Notes under the pieces: generated by a model | The model's input: only the letters and a program-made list of their open reading frames with translations | Databases searched by the model: none | What the model was told of the DNA's origin: nothing | Shown here: in pieces, positions 1 through 6,357 of the stretch | How positions within the stretch are numbered: the stretch's first letter is position 1 | Layout: each line of letters begins with the position of its first letter | Program-made: the position numbers and the translations under genes | Assembly: GCA_903861055.1 (NCBI GenBank) | Contig: CAIOSU010000273.1 | Span: 1-7,278, forward strand | Length of the DNA stretch: 7,278 nt | Origin: an uncultured bacterium | Lineage (GTDB): Bacteria; Bacteroidota; Bacteroidia; Chitinophagales; CAIOSU01 | Direction of reading: 5' to 3'

Positions 1-1578
1 AGCAGGTTTGTCAACAATTACACACTCGGTGGTAAGGAGCATACCAGCAATTGATGCCGCGTTTTCCAAGGCCACACGGGTTACTTTGGTTGGGTCGATA
101 ACGCCAGTAGCCAAAAGGTTTTCGTAAACATTGGTGCGGGCGTTGTAGCCAAAGTCGCCTTTGCCTTCCAATACCTTCTGAATGATTACTGAACCTTCCA
201 AACCAGCATTAGCAACAATCTGGCGCAATGGCTCTTCGATAGCACGACGAACGATGTCGGTACCGGTTTTCTCGTCCTCGTTGGCAGGCTTGGCATTGGC
301 AATGGCCGCAATGGCACGTAGCAACGCTACACCGCCACCTGGCACTATACCTTCCTGAACAGCAGCACGGGTAGCGTGCAAGGCATCGTCAACACGGTCT
401 TTCTTCTCTTTCATTTCTACTTCGGTAGGGGCACCAATATATAGTACCGCCACGCCGCCTGCCAATTTGGCAAGACGCTCCTGCAACTTCTCACGGTCGT
501 AGTCGCTGGTGGTGTTTTCAATCTGCGATTTGATTTGACCAACGCGCGCTTTAATGTTGTCACCATCGCCAGCACCATTTACTACTGTGGTGTTGTCTTT
601 GTTGATAGAAATTTTCTCGGCACGACCCAAGTGCTCCATGCCTGCATTCTCCAGCTTGTAGCCACGCTCTTCGCTGATAACGGTACCACCGGTAAGCACT
701 GCAATGTCTTCCAACATTTCTTTGCGACGGTCGCCAAAGCCTGGGGCCTTAACTGCAGCAATTTTCAGGGTGCCACGTATTTTGTTTACTACCAATGTAG
801 AAAGGGCTTCGCCTTCCAAGTCTTCGGCAATAATCAACAACGGACGGCCAGTTTGTACCACTTTCTCAAGTATTGGCAACAAATCCTTCATGCTACTGAT
901 TTTCTTGTCGTAAATCAGGATGAAAGGGTTCTCCAATTCGGCTTCCATTTTCTCGGTGTCAGTTACAAAGTAAGCCGACAAGTATCCGCGGTCGAATTGC
1001 ATACCTTCTACGGTATCCAAATAAGTCTCGGTGCCTTTAGCTTCCTCAACAGTTATCACACCTTCTTTACCAACAGCCTTCATGGCATCGGCAATCAACT
1101 TACCAATTTCTGGGTCGTTATTGGCAGATATAGTACCTACTTGTTCAATTTTCTCGTAGTCATCGCCTACGTTTACGCTCTGCCTTTTCAGGTCTTCAAC
1201 CACTACGGCCACAGCGCGGTCAATACCACGTTTCAAGTCCATCAAGTGCGCGCCGGCAGCTACACTCTTCAGGCCACGGGTAATAATAGCTTGTGCCAAC
1301 ACAGTAGCAGTAGTAGTGCCATCACCTGCCAAATCGCTGGTTTTGCTAGCTACTTCTTTCACCATTTGGGCGCCCATGTTTTCAATTGGGTCTTCCAACT
1401 CAATTTCTTTGGCAACCGATACACCATCTTTAGTGATGCCAGGGGCACCAAATTTCTTCTCGATTACAACGTTTCTGCCTTTCGGACCTAGGGTCACTTT
1501 CACGGCATTTGCCAATGCATCTACACCACGCTTCAATCCATCGCGTGCTTCAGCATCAAATTTGATCAACTTTGCCAT
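1..1578 (-). CDS. groL: Chaperonin GroEL (Hsp60, 60 kDa subunit), C-terminal end cut off by the window edge
   Basis: This is the large subunit of the cytoplasmic GroEL-GroES chaperonin, which encloses unfolded proteins in a tetradecameric double ring and refolds them using ATP. The frame is open from the ATG at 1578 to base 1, giving 526 residues. It begins MAKLIKFDAEARDGLKRGVD and is collinear with E. coli GroEL throughout. The nucleotide-binding motif AGDGTTTATVL lies near residue 86 (equivalent to E. coli Asp87). The equatorial segment DDALHATRAAVQEG is followed by IVPGGGVALLRA, and the visible end reads TTECVIVDKPA. By comparison with the usual 540-550 residues, only about 20 are missing, probably including any Gly-Met-rich tail. 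It lies 116 bp downstream of groS on the same strand, the standard operon order. No separate promoter is evident in that gap. Identity is certain from sequence; co-transcription is inferred. Confidence 0.98.
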   Translation of the reverse strand, partial: MAKLIKFDAEARDGLKRGVDALANAVKVTLGPKGRNVVIEKKFGAPGITKDGVSVAKEIELEDPIENMGAQMVKEVASKTSDLAGDGTTTATVLAQAIITRGLKSVAAGAHLMDLKRGIDRAVAVVVEDLKRQSVNVGDDYEKIEQVGTISANNDPEIGKLIADAMKAVGKEGVITVEEAKGTETYLDTVEGMQFDRGYLSAYFVTDTEKMEAELENPFILIYDKKISSMKDLLPILEKVVQTGRPLLIIAEDLEGEALSTLVVNKIRGTLKIAAVKAPGFGDRRKEMLEDIAVLTGGTVISEERGYKLENAGMEHLGRAEKISINKDNTTVVNGAGDGDNIKARVGQIKSQIENTTSDYDREKLQERLAKLAGGVAVLYIGAPTEVEMKEKKDRVDDALHATRAAVQEGIVPGGGVALLRAIAAIANAKPANEDEKTGTDIVRRAIEEPLRQIVANAGLEGSVIIQKVLEGKGDFGYNARTNVYENLLATGVIDPTKVTRVALENAASIAGMLLTTECVIVDKPA

Positions 1579-1595
1579 TAGTATATTAGTTTATG

Positions 1596-1692
1596 GGTTA
1601 TTTGTTATTAGAATTTGATTACGGTTATCTATTACTGGTTAATCGAAATTGGCTACTGTTTTTCACCAATAACCAATCAACCAATAACCAGT
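1596..1692. repeat. Degenerate heptamer repeats (GGTTATT type) between groS and groL
   Basis: Almost the whole groS-groL gap is built of 7-8 base units. On the plus strand GGTTATT and TGTTATT lie at 1596-1609, and GGTTATC, TATTACT and GGTTAAT at 1623-1643. On the minus strand, 1692 down to 1665 reads ACT, GGTTATT, GGTTGATT, GGTTATT, GGT. The two orientations make an inverted pair: ACTGGTTA (1634-1641) is the exact complement of TAACCAGT (1685-1692), so the groS-groL messenger could fold here. There is no U tract, so a terminator is unlikely. The same unit occurs in the opposite orientation upstream of groS at 2093-2120. Confidence 0.7.
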
Positions 1693-1694
1693 AA

Positions 1695-1970
1695 CTAAAG
1701 CACAGCGAAGATGTCACTTTCGCGCATAATCAAGAACTCCTCTCCTTCTACGGTCAACTCAGTGCCGGCATATTTGCCATACAATACTTTGTCGCCTACT
1801 TTCACGGTCATTGGTTCGTCTTTTTTACCAGCACCTGCGGCTACTATCACGCCACGCATAGGCTTTTCTTTAGCCGTATCGGGTATAAATAGGCCACTCT
1901 TGGTGGTTTCTTCGGCGGCGTCGGCTTTCACCAGTACGCGGTCTGCAAGGGGTTTAATGTTAACAGCCAT
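1695..1970 (-). CDS. groS: Co-chaperonin GroES (Hsp10)
   Basis: This is the small heptameric co-chaperonin that caps GroEL and encloses the folding chamber. The 91-residue product matches the family length. It starts MAVNIKPLADRVLVK and contains the GroES signature around LADRVLVKADAAEETTKSG. A mobile-loop region follows (TTKSGLFIPDTAKEKP), with the hydrophobic LFI segment that contacts GroEL. The barrel ends in VGDKVLYGKYAGTEL and a final ESDIFAVL. The ATG at 1970 is preceded by an A-rich leader with no Shine-Dalgarno sequence, as is usual in Bacteroidota. It is first in the groS-groL operon, and its promoter region holds a strong sigma-54-type match at 2012-2027. I saw no CIRCE operator (TTAGCACTC-N9-GAGTGCTAA) upstream. 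Confidence 0.98.
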   Translation of the reverse strand: MAVNIKPLADRVLVKADAAEETTKSGLFIPDTAKEKPMRGVIVAAGAGKKDEPMTVKVGDKVLYGKYAGTELTVEGEEFLIMRESDIFAVL

Positions 1971-2011
1971 ATTGTTTTACGTTTTTTGAGTTTTACAGGT
2001 ACTCCACCTAT

Positions 2012-2027
2012 AGCATTAGTTGTGCCA
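2012..2027 (-). promoter_or_regulatory. Candidate sigma-54 (-24/-12) promoter of groS-groL
   Basis: The minus strand reads TGGCACAACTAATGCT. The sigma-54 consensus is TGGCACG-N4-TTGCW. Both invariant dinucleotides are present, GG at -24 and GC at -12, with exactly 10 bases between them. Only two consensus positions differ (G to A after TGGCAC, and T to A before TGC). Transcription would start near 2001, leaving a leader of about 31 nt before the groS ATG. I found no good TTTG-N19-TAnnTTTG promoter in this stretch. Sigma-54 control of this operon is inference from sequence alone. Confidence 0.55.
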
Positions 2028-2034
2028 ACTGGCA
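2023..2034. promoter_or_regulatory. Palindrome overlapping the groS -24 element (possible operator)
   Basis: TGCCAACTGGCA is a perfect inverted repeat with 5-base arms and a 2-base centre. It covers the TGGCA of the proposed -24 element. A second copy of its core lies in opposite orientation at 2070-2079: plus TGGCAGTTGG, minus CCAACTGCCA, against CCAACTGGCA at 2025-2034, 9 of 10 bases identical. A regulator site is possible. Part of the palindrome may simply arise from the TGGCA promoter element. Confidence 0.35.
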
Positions 2035-2092
2035 TAATGCGCCAAAATTGCAGTTTCGGGCTGTAAAGGTGGCAGTTGGGGAGGGGTGGACT

Positions 2093-2120
2093 GGTTATTG
2101 GTTATTGGGTATTGGTTATA
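2093..2120 (+). repeat. Tandem heptamer repeat GGTTATT, 4 units
   Basis: Four consecutive 7-base units are GGTTATT, GGTTATT, GGGTATT and GGTTATA. The sequence ACTGGTTATTGGTTATTGG matches, in inverted orientation, the repeat at 1665-1692 at the other side of groS. It lies about 90 bp upstream of the predicted groS start point. It resembles the short tandemly repeated heptamers (STRRs) known from cyanobacterial intergenic regions. Confidence 0.75.
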
Positions 2121-2134
2121 ACGAACCAAGTGTT

Positions 2135-2190
2135 GCGGTCTACTGATCATAGACTGTTAACTGCGGACTATGGACCATGGACCATCGTCC
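2135..2190 (+). repeat. Degenerate heptamer repeat of ATGGACC type, 8 units in phase
   Basis: From 2135 the sequence divides in a 7-base register into GCGGTCT, ACTGATC, ATAGACT, GTTAACT, GCGGACT, ATGGACC, ATGGACC and ATCGTCC. The last units are near identical, and the array becomes more degenerate towards 2135. It ends 7 bases before the stop of the barrel gene. It lies 14 bp from the GGTTATT array but has a different unit. I see no U-rich terminator hairpin here. Confidence 0.65.
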
Positions 2191-2196
2191 AATCGA

Positions 2197-3000
2197 CTAC
2201 TTAAAACTCCACCCTGCCCCTATGCCTACATTGAGGTTGCGCATGGGTAAGTCGTAGTCGTAGGTATCCAGTGGTATGCCGTTTTCGTAGTAGGTTACGT
2301 CTTTGAATTTGAAGTTGGCCATTACAAAGTCGGTGAAAAAATTCATGGTAAAGTTGTCGGTAACCAACAACCTAAAGTTTAGGCCCAAATCGGGCAGAAA
2401 AGCGACGTCGCTGGCTTTGCCATACTTCTCTATTATGGTGCCAAGTCCATTATCAATCTGCAGCGTTAGCTCCCTATCCACACCAAGGGCAATGCCACCT
2501 TGTAGTTTTACATCGATAGAAAACCTATTGGTAGCCGGCACGGTAACCAACAAGCCGCCTGCCAAATAATAAAACCGCATACCGGGGTAGTCGTATGCCA
2601 ATATATACGAGCCAGGTGGGCCATAGCGATTGTAGTTGTCTACAATCTGGGCCATTTTATTGGTTTGCACTATAAGCCCGCCCGTGGCAGTAAGACCCAG
2701 ATAGCGGTTAAAGGTTCGGCCAACATTAAGGCTGAGGTTTATGCCTGTTTTGGCAAAAACAGCATTTTCCTCTAGAATATTGGTAGAACCGAAAATACCC
2801 AGCGGCGAAGCCAAACCGGCATTGAGCAGTAAAAACAATTGCTTGGTAGGTCTGTCGTTGTTGCGATTCTTTTTGGCAGGTATGTTACTTGGTGGCGGAA
2901 CCGCAATATCGTCGGTAACAATTTGACCAAATACCGGTATGCATTGCAAACTCGAGGCAATAAACACTAGTAGCAAGAAAGACTTTAATGGTGTAAGCAT
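2197..3000 (-). CDS. Secreted outer-membrane beta-barrel protein, function unknown
   Basis: The 267-residue product begins with a Sec signal peptide, MLTPLKSFLLLVFIASSLQC, with likely cleavage at VFG|Q after residue 25. Mature proteins starting with Gln are common in Bacteroidota. Residues 26-50 are a polar Pro/Asn/Lys linker. From about residue 51 the chain alternates hydrophobic and polar residues with many aromatics and glycines, as in transmembrane beta strands, for example LFLLLNAGLASPLG, FYYLAGGLLVTVP, FSIDVKLQGGIALG and MNFFTDFVMANFKF. It ends in NVGIGAGWSFK, with an aromatic residue next to last. This fits a small outer-membrane barrel of 8-10 strands. I cannot name a family or ligand. 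Its ATG overlaps the stop codon of the upstream lipoprotein gene by one base (TAATG), which suggests translational coupling and a shared role at the outer membrane. Confidence 0.85.
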   Translation of the reverse strand: MLTPLKSFLLLVFIASSLQCIPVFGQIVTDDIAVPPPSNIPAKKNRNNDRPTKQLFLLLNAGLASPLGIFGSTNILEENAVFAKTGINLSLNVGRTFNRYLGLTATGGLIVQTNKMAQIVDNYNRYGPPGSYILAYDYPGMRFYYLAGGLLVTVPATNRFSIDVKLQGGIALGVDRELTLQIDNGLGTIIEKYGKASDVAFLPDLGLNFRLLVTDNFTMNFFTDFVMANFKFKDVTYYENGIPLDTYDYDLPMRNLNVGIGAGWSFK

Positions 3001-3440
3001 TATTTAGGTTCAAATTCGTAGCGATACAAGTTTTCGCCAACATTTTCTGTAACCCACAGTTCACCCACCGACAAGCGCAAAATATACCAAATTCTGGCTG
3101 ATACATTGCCGCCGCCTGGGTCGGTAAACACAATCAAGAGGTTCTCGGCATTGCGGTCAAACTCCCAAACACCTTGGCGGTTTGATATTGAATCGCCGGA
3201 AGCTAATGCTATCGTATCGGTGTATACCATAGTACCATCAGCTCGTAAGTTCACGTTCATTCGTGAGCTGGTGGTTACATCCAATCCATTTCGTTGGGCA
3301 TCGGACACGATCCAATTGTCGGTAGCTCTAAAAGTCTTGGTTCGTAATGAAAAGGCAGGGCCTTCGTCGTACTTGTTGCATGCACACATGCTCAGCAAAA
3401 AAACGCTAAGTAGTATGAAAATCGGGGCAGGAATTTTCAT
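3000..3440 (-). CDS. Lipocalin-like lipoprotein of Bacteroidota type
   Basis: The 146-residue product has a lipoprotein signal, MKIPAPIFILLSVFLLSMCAC. The lipidated residue is most likely Cys21 (MCA|C), with Cys19 a less likely alternative. The mature part opens NKYDEGPAFSLRTKTFR, followed by a lone Trp in DNWIVSDAQRNGLDVT. It then has short beta-rich stretches with a GVWEFDRNAENLLIVF segment and ends RYEFEPK. This layout resembles the small 'lipocalin-like domain' lipoproteins common in Bacteroidota; that assignment is from memory of the family, and no ligand is known to me. It is the first gene of a two-gene unit with the barrel protein. It starts 110 bp downstream of the M23 peptidase gene and has its own promoter candidate at 3464-3494. 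Confidence 0.85.
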   Translation of the reverse strand: MKIPAPIFILLSVFLLSMCACNKYDEGPAFSLRTKTFRATDNWIVSDAQRNGLDVTTSSRMNVNLRADGTMVYTDTIALASGDSISNRQGVWEFDRNAENLLIVFTDPGGGNVSARIWYILRLSVGELWVTENVGENLYRYEFEPK

Positions 3441-3463
3441 AACAGTATTGATAGTTGGTAATC

Positions 3464-3494
3464 TAAAGCTACGTTATTTAAATAGAACGTAAAA
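3464..3494 (-). promoter_or_regulatory. Bacteroidota-type promoter candidate for the lipoprotein-barrel pair
   Basis: The minus strand reads TTTT, then 19 bases, then TAGCTTTA. The consensus for the Bacteroidota primary sigma factor is TTTG-N19-TAnnTTTG, so each box has one mismatch and the spacing is exact. The start point would lie near 3458, giving a leader of about 18 nt before the ATG at 3440. Confidence 0.45.
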
Positions 3495-3550
3495 GGAGCT
3501 TTACATATTGCGCAATTTATAAAAACTGGCAGCTAACCTAACCGCTACAA

Positions 3551-4819
3551 CTACTTTAGGCTTGCCGTCAATTCCTTACCAATACCTTCAAGCTCTTTTT
3601 TCAAAACGGCAACACGTTCATTAAAACGCTCCATATTCTTTTTGGCAACCGGTTCGGCTGGCGGCGGCATTACCTTAAACGGATCGACCTGCACACCATT
3701 TTTCCAGAAACGAAAACAAACGTGCGGGCCGGTTGCAAGGCCAGTGCTACCTACATAACCAATTACATCCCCTTGGCTTACACGCTTGCCTGGCTTTATG
3801 CCCGATGCAAACTTGCTCATGTGCAAATATTGGGTAGTAAATGTGCCATTGTGTTTTACTTTTACATAATTACCGTTGCCTTTGGTAAAACTGGCCTCTA
3901 ACACCACGCCGTCGCCCACGGTAATAATCGGAGTGCCATGCGCCGCGGCATAATCGGTCCCCAAGTGTGGGCGGTTAACCTTCAACACAGGATGTAAGCG
4001 GTTTTTATTGTATTTAGAACTGATGCGGTAACCGTATTTCAAAGGGGCTTTAAGAAAAGCCTTGCGCATGTTTTGCGCTTTCTCGTCAAAGTAATTGCCC
4101 ACCTCGTCTTGCTCAAAGTAAAAAGCATAAAACGGCTTACTGTTGTGTGTAAACTCAATGGCTTCGATTTTATCGATACCCACATACTTACCCTCAACCA
4201 TTTTCTCAATGTAAATCACTTTGAAAAAATCGTTTTGCTGCAACTTATAAAAATCGATGGTACAATCGTAAATACTGGCCATACTGTATGCCAATGCCAC
4301 ATCAACCCCAGCATCTTGCAAGGTTTCCGACAAGTTGGACGTAATGGTACCTGCAAAATGCTTGCGCTGAACGCTTACTTCTTTCTTGCCTTTATATACG
4401 GTGTCGTGCTCCAAATCATAAACAATAAACTCAATGTTCGATTTCTCGTAAATTAAATATGCAGCCGATTTCATGGTATCCGATTCGCGAACCATGATGG
4501 TATAAGGCCTATCAAATTTCATGGAGCGGGTATCGAATACGTTTTCGAATTTGGTAGAAAGGGTTACAATATTACCCGGGTTTATGTCGTGGGCCGATAG
4601 CAAACTTGCCAAATTCTGGTTCGGCTTTACTTTATCTTGTATGGTGTTGTATTCTCCTTTCGGGATGCCATATAAAAACTCGGCCTGTTTCTGCATCTCT
4701 TCTTCAATACGAAGACCATCTAGCTCGGTATCTAAGCTTGATGATGGGTAGAATATATAAACCGCGGCAATTGCTACCAACACGGCAGCTCCAGTAATGA
4801 GCTTGTTTTTACGGGTCAT
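3551..4819 (-). CDS. Membrane-anchored M23 (LytM-type) peptidoglycan endopeptidase, MepM/Csd3-like
   Basis: This is a predicted periplasmic metallopeptidase that cuts peptide cross-links of peptidoglycan. I start it at the ATG at 4819 (422 residues), since a six-codon extension would need TTG. One N-terminal transmembrane helix or uncleaved signal lies at residues 7-24. The middle region, from about residue 40 to 255, follows the plan of E. coli MepM and Helicobacter Csd3: GTITSNLSETLQDAGVD, then IDFYKLQQNDFFKVIYIEK, and NMRKAFLKAPLKYGYRISS leading into the catalytic domain. The M23 motifs are HLGTD (His285, Asp289), YLHM (His333) and TGPHVCFRF (His366). The HxH motif has Cys368 where a zinc-ligand His is usual. 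A charged, probably helical tail follows from about residue 388. It is divergent from the aminotransferase gene and followed by the lipoprotein gene on the same strand. Confidence 0.93.
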   Translation of the reverse strand: MTRKNKLITGAAVLVAIAAVYIFYPSSSLDTELDGLRIEEEMQKQAEFLYGIPKGEYNTIQDKVKPNQNLASLLSAHDINPGNIVTLSTKFENVFDTRSMKFDRPYTIMVRESDTMKSAAYLIYEKSNIEFIVYDLEHDTVYKGKKEVSVQRKHFAGTITSNLSETLQDAGVDVALAYSMASIYDCTIDFYKLQQNDFFKVIYIEKMVEGKYVGIDKIEAIEFTHNSKPFYAFYFEQDEVGNYFDEKAQNMRKAFLKAPLKYGYRISSKYNKNRLHPVLKVNRPHLGTDYAAAHGTPIITVGDGVVLEASFTKGNGNYVKVKHNGTFTTQYLHMSKFASGIKPGKRVSQGDVIGYVGSTGLATGPHVCFRFWKNGVQVDPFKVMPPPAEPVAKKNMERFNERVAVLKKELEGIGKELTASLK

Positions 4820-4895
4820 TAGGGGTTGTATTTTCAAAAATTCGGCAATTGCAACTGGATAAAATTAACACCCAATGGCGAGAATATCACAACTT

Positions 4896-4926
4896 CAAAA
4901 ATAATAAGTGTTTTATGCGCCGCAAT
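4896..4926 (-). promoter_or_regulatory. Bacteroidota-type promoter for the M23 peptidase gene
   Basis: The minus strand reads ATTG, then exactly 19 bases, then TATTTTTG. The -7 box matches TAnnTTTG perfectly and the -33 box has one mismatch. Transcription would begin near 4890, leaving a leader of about 70 nt before the ATG at 4819. The -33 box lies next to the candidate -7 box of the divergent aminotransferase gene (4930-4937), so the two promoters probably cannot be occupied freely at the same time. Confidence 0.6.
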
Positions 4927-4929
4927 CCC

Positions 4930-4937
4930 TAATTTCG
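4930..4937 (+). promoter_or_regulatory. Candidate -7 box for the aminotransferase gene
   Basis: TAATTTCG matches TAnnTTTG at all but one position and lies 17 bases before the ATG at 4955. The expected -33 position (4907-4910, AGTG) fits poorly, so this is a tentative call. The leader would be only about 10-15 nt and A-rich (acaaaaaaacagcggt), with no Shine-Dalgarno sequence. Confidence 0.3.
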
Positions 4938-4954
4938 AACAAAAAAACAGCGGT

Positions 4955-6148
4955 ATGCCCCATTTATCAGACAGGATTGCCAACTTACACGAGTCAGCTA
5001 CCATTAAAATGGCCCAATTGGGTCGCGAACTGAAAGCTCAAGGCCATGATATTATTAGTCTTAGCCTTGGCGAACCTGACTTTGTTACCCCAAAACATAT
5101 TTGCGAAGCGGCCAAAAAAGCCATCGACGAAGGCTTTACTTTTTATACTGCCGTGCCGGGCACCATTGAGCTTCGCAAAGCTGTACAAGCTAAGTTTAAA
5201 CGTGATAATGGGTTGGATTATACTCCTGAGCAAATAGTAGTTTCTACCGGTGCCAAACAAAGTCTTATCAACGTGGTGCTTTGCTTGGTAAACCCAGGTG
5301 AAGAAGTAATCGTTCCGGCACCATACTGGGTGAGCTATGCCGCTATGGTAGAGTTGGCCGAAGGCAAAATGGTGAATATTTTCACCACCATTGACCAAGA
5401 CTTTAAAATTACACCCGAGCAATTAGAGGGGGCCATTACGCCAAAAACCCGCATGGTAATGTTTAGTTCGCCGTGCAACCCATCGGGCTCGGTATATACT
5501 AAAGAGGAGTTGGCGGGTTTGGCTAAGGTATTGGCCAAATACCCAGAGATATATGTAGTGTCGGATGAGATTTATGAGTACATCAACTTCGATGGCAAGC
5601 ATGAGAGCATTGCCCAGTTTCCTGAAATTTACAACCAAACGATAACTGTTAACGGTTTTGCCAAAGGCTTTGCTATGACCGGCTGGCGTGTGGGCTACAT
5701 TGGTGCTCCGCTTTGGATTGCCAAGGCTTGCGACAAGCTGCAAGGACAGTTTACCAGCGCTACCTGCAGTATTGCCCAAAAAGCAGCCGAAGCGGCGCTG
5801 AATGGCGACATGCAGCCTAGCTACGATATGCGCGACCAATTTCACCGCCGCCGCGATATGGTAATTGCCCTATTGAGCGAAATACCCGGTATTAAGACCA
5901 ATACCCCTCCGGGCGCTTTCTATTTGTTCCCTGATGTAAGTGCTTACTTTGGTAAAACCTACAATGGCGAAGTACTGAAAGATGCCGATGATTTGTCGTT
6001 GTACCTACTTGCCGAGGCTCACGTGGCGCTGGTATCGGGTGCTGCTTTCGGCTCACCTGAGTGTGTGCGCATTAGCTACGCCGCTAGTGATAAGCAATTG
6101 GTGGAGGCATGCGCTAGACTAAAAAGCGCATTGGCTAAATTGGTTTAA
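4955..6148 (+). CDS. aspC: Aspartate aminotransferase, class I/II PLP-dependent
   Basis: This cytoplasmic enzyme is predicted to move the amino group between aspartate and 2-oxoglutarate, using pyridoxal phosphate. I start it at the ATG at 4955 (397 residues, MPHLSDRIANLHESATIKMA), because the open frame upstream reaches only a TTG and adds 43 residues unlike the family. Fold-type I motifs are in order: SLGEPDF (38-43), STGAKQS (97-103) for phosphate binding, PYWVSY with Trp125 stacking on the cofactor, CNPSG with Asn175, SDEIY with Asp204 and Tyr207, NGFAKGFAMTGWR with the Schiff-base Lys237 and Arg245, and VRISYAA with Arg372 for the substrate carboxylate. The style matches the Thermus-type bacterial subgroup (NGxAK, MTGWR). 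Specificity for aspartate is inferred; some relatives also accept prephenate or aromatic substrates. It is divergent from the peptidase gene and followed by a strong hairpin. Confidence 0.93.
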   Translation: MPHLSDRIANLHESATIKMAQLGRELKAQGHDIISLSLGEPDFVTPKHICEAAKKAIDEGFTFYTAVPGTIELRKAVQAKFKRDNGLDYTPEQIVVSTGAKQSLINVVLCLVNPGEEVIVPAPYWVSYAAMVELAEGKMVNIFTTIDQDFKITPEQLEGAITPKTRMVMFSSPCNPSGSVYTKEELAGLAKVLAKYPEIYVVSDEIYEYINFDGKHESIAQFPEIYNQTITVNGFAKGFAMTGWRVGYIGAPLWIAKACDKLQGQFTSATCSIAQKAAEAALNGDMQPSYDMRDQFHRRRDMVIALLSEIPGIKTNTPPGAFYLFPDVSAYFGKTYNGEVLKDADDLSLYLLAEAHVALVSGAAFGSPECVRISYAASDKQLVEACARLKSALAKLV

Positions 6149-6180
6149 TTGCTTTTCTTTTATTCGAAATATGTAAGTCT

Positions 6181-6207
6181 CTTTCTCTTGCCTGAGGCGA
6201 GAGAAAG
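6181..6207. repeat. REP-like hairpin downstream of aspC
   Basis: CTTTCTCT-T-GCC pairs with GGC-G-AGAGAAAG around a TGA loop, forming a 12-bp stem with one T-G wobble, 32 bp after the stop codon. No U tract follows. The tail ggttaggtgaggg resembles common bacterial REP-type elements (an arm pair such as CTCTC/GAGAG followed by GGTGAGG). It may stop or protect the aspC transcript, but a classical intrinsic terminator is not visible. Confidence 0.55.
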
Positions 6208-6357
6208 GTTAGGTGAGGGCGCACGTGCAAGTGGAAAAGTTAAGGTTGAGATAGGTTATCATTAGAGTGATGAAGTTGTGAGTTGATGCTGATTGCTCGT
6301 AATGAGACTGCAGGTAAGCAAAATGTAATGCAACAAATTACACTACCCCTACCCCTT

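Noticed and set aside
535..1491. A 318-codon open frame on the plus strand within groL
   Set aside because: It is exactly antisense to a highly conserved GroEL sequence. Long antisense open frames are a known by-product of codon bias in chaperonin genes, and the predicted protein resembles no family.
1971..2060. CIRCE (HrcA) operator search upstream of groS
   Set aside because: No TTAGCACTC-N9-GAGTGCTAA-like inverted repeat is present. The TGCCA/TGGCA palindrome is different.
4073..4456. Plus-strand open frame of 127 codons opposite the M23 gene
   Set aside because: It is antisense to well-conserved peptidase sequence, with no start context or domain of its own.
4820..4837. TTG-start extension of the M23 peptidase by six residues
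   Set aside because: The ATG at 4819 gives a normal positively charged N-terminus followed by the transmembrane helix. The added residues carry no signal.
4826..4954. 43-residue N-terminal extension of the aminotransferase from a TTG
   Set aside because: It lacks family similarity and spans both proposed divergent promoters. The ATG at 4955 matches the usual N-terminus.
4994..5845. Minus-strand open frames of about 140 codons inside the aminotransferase gene
   Set aside because: They are antisense shadows of a conserved PLP enzyme.
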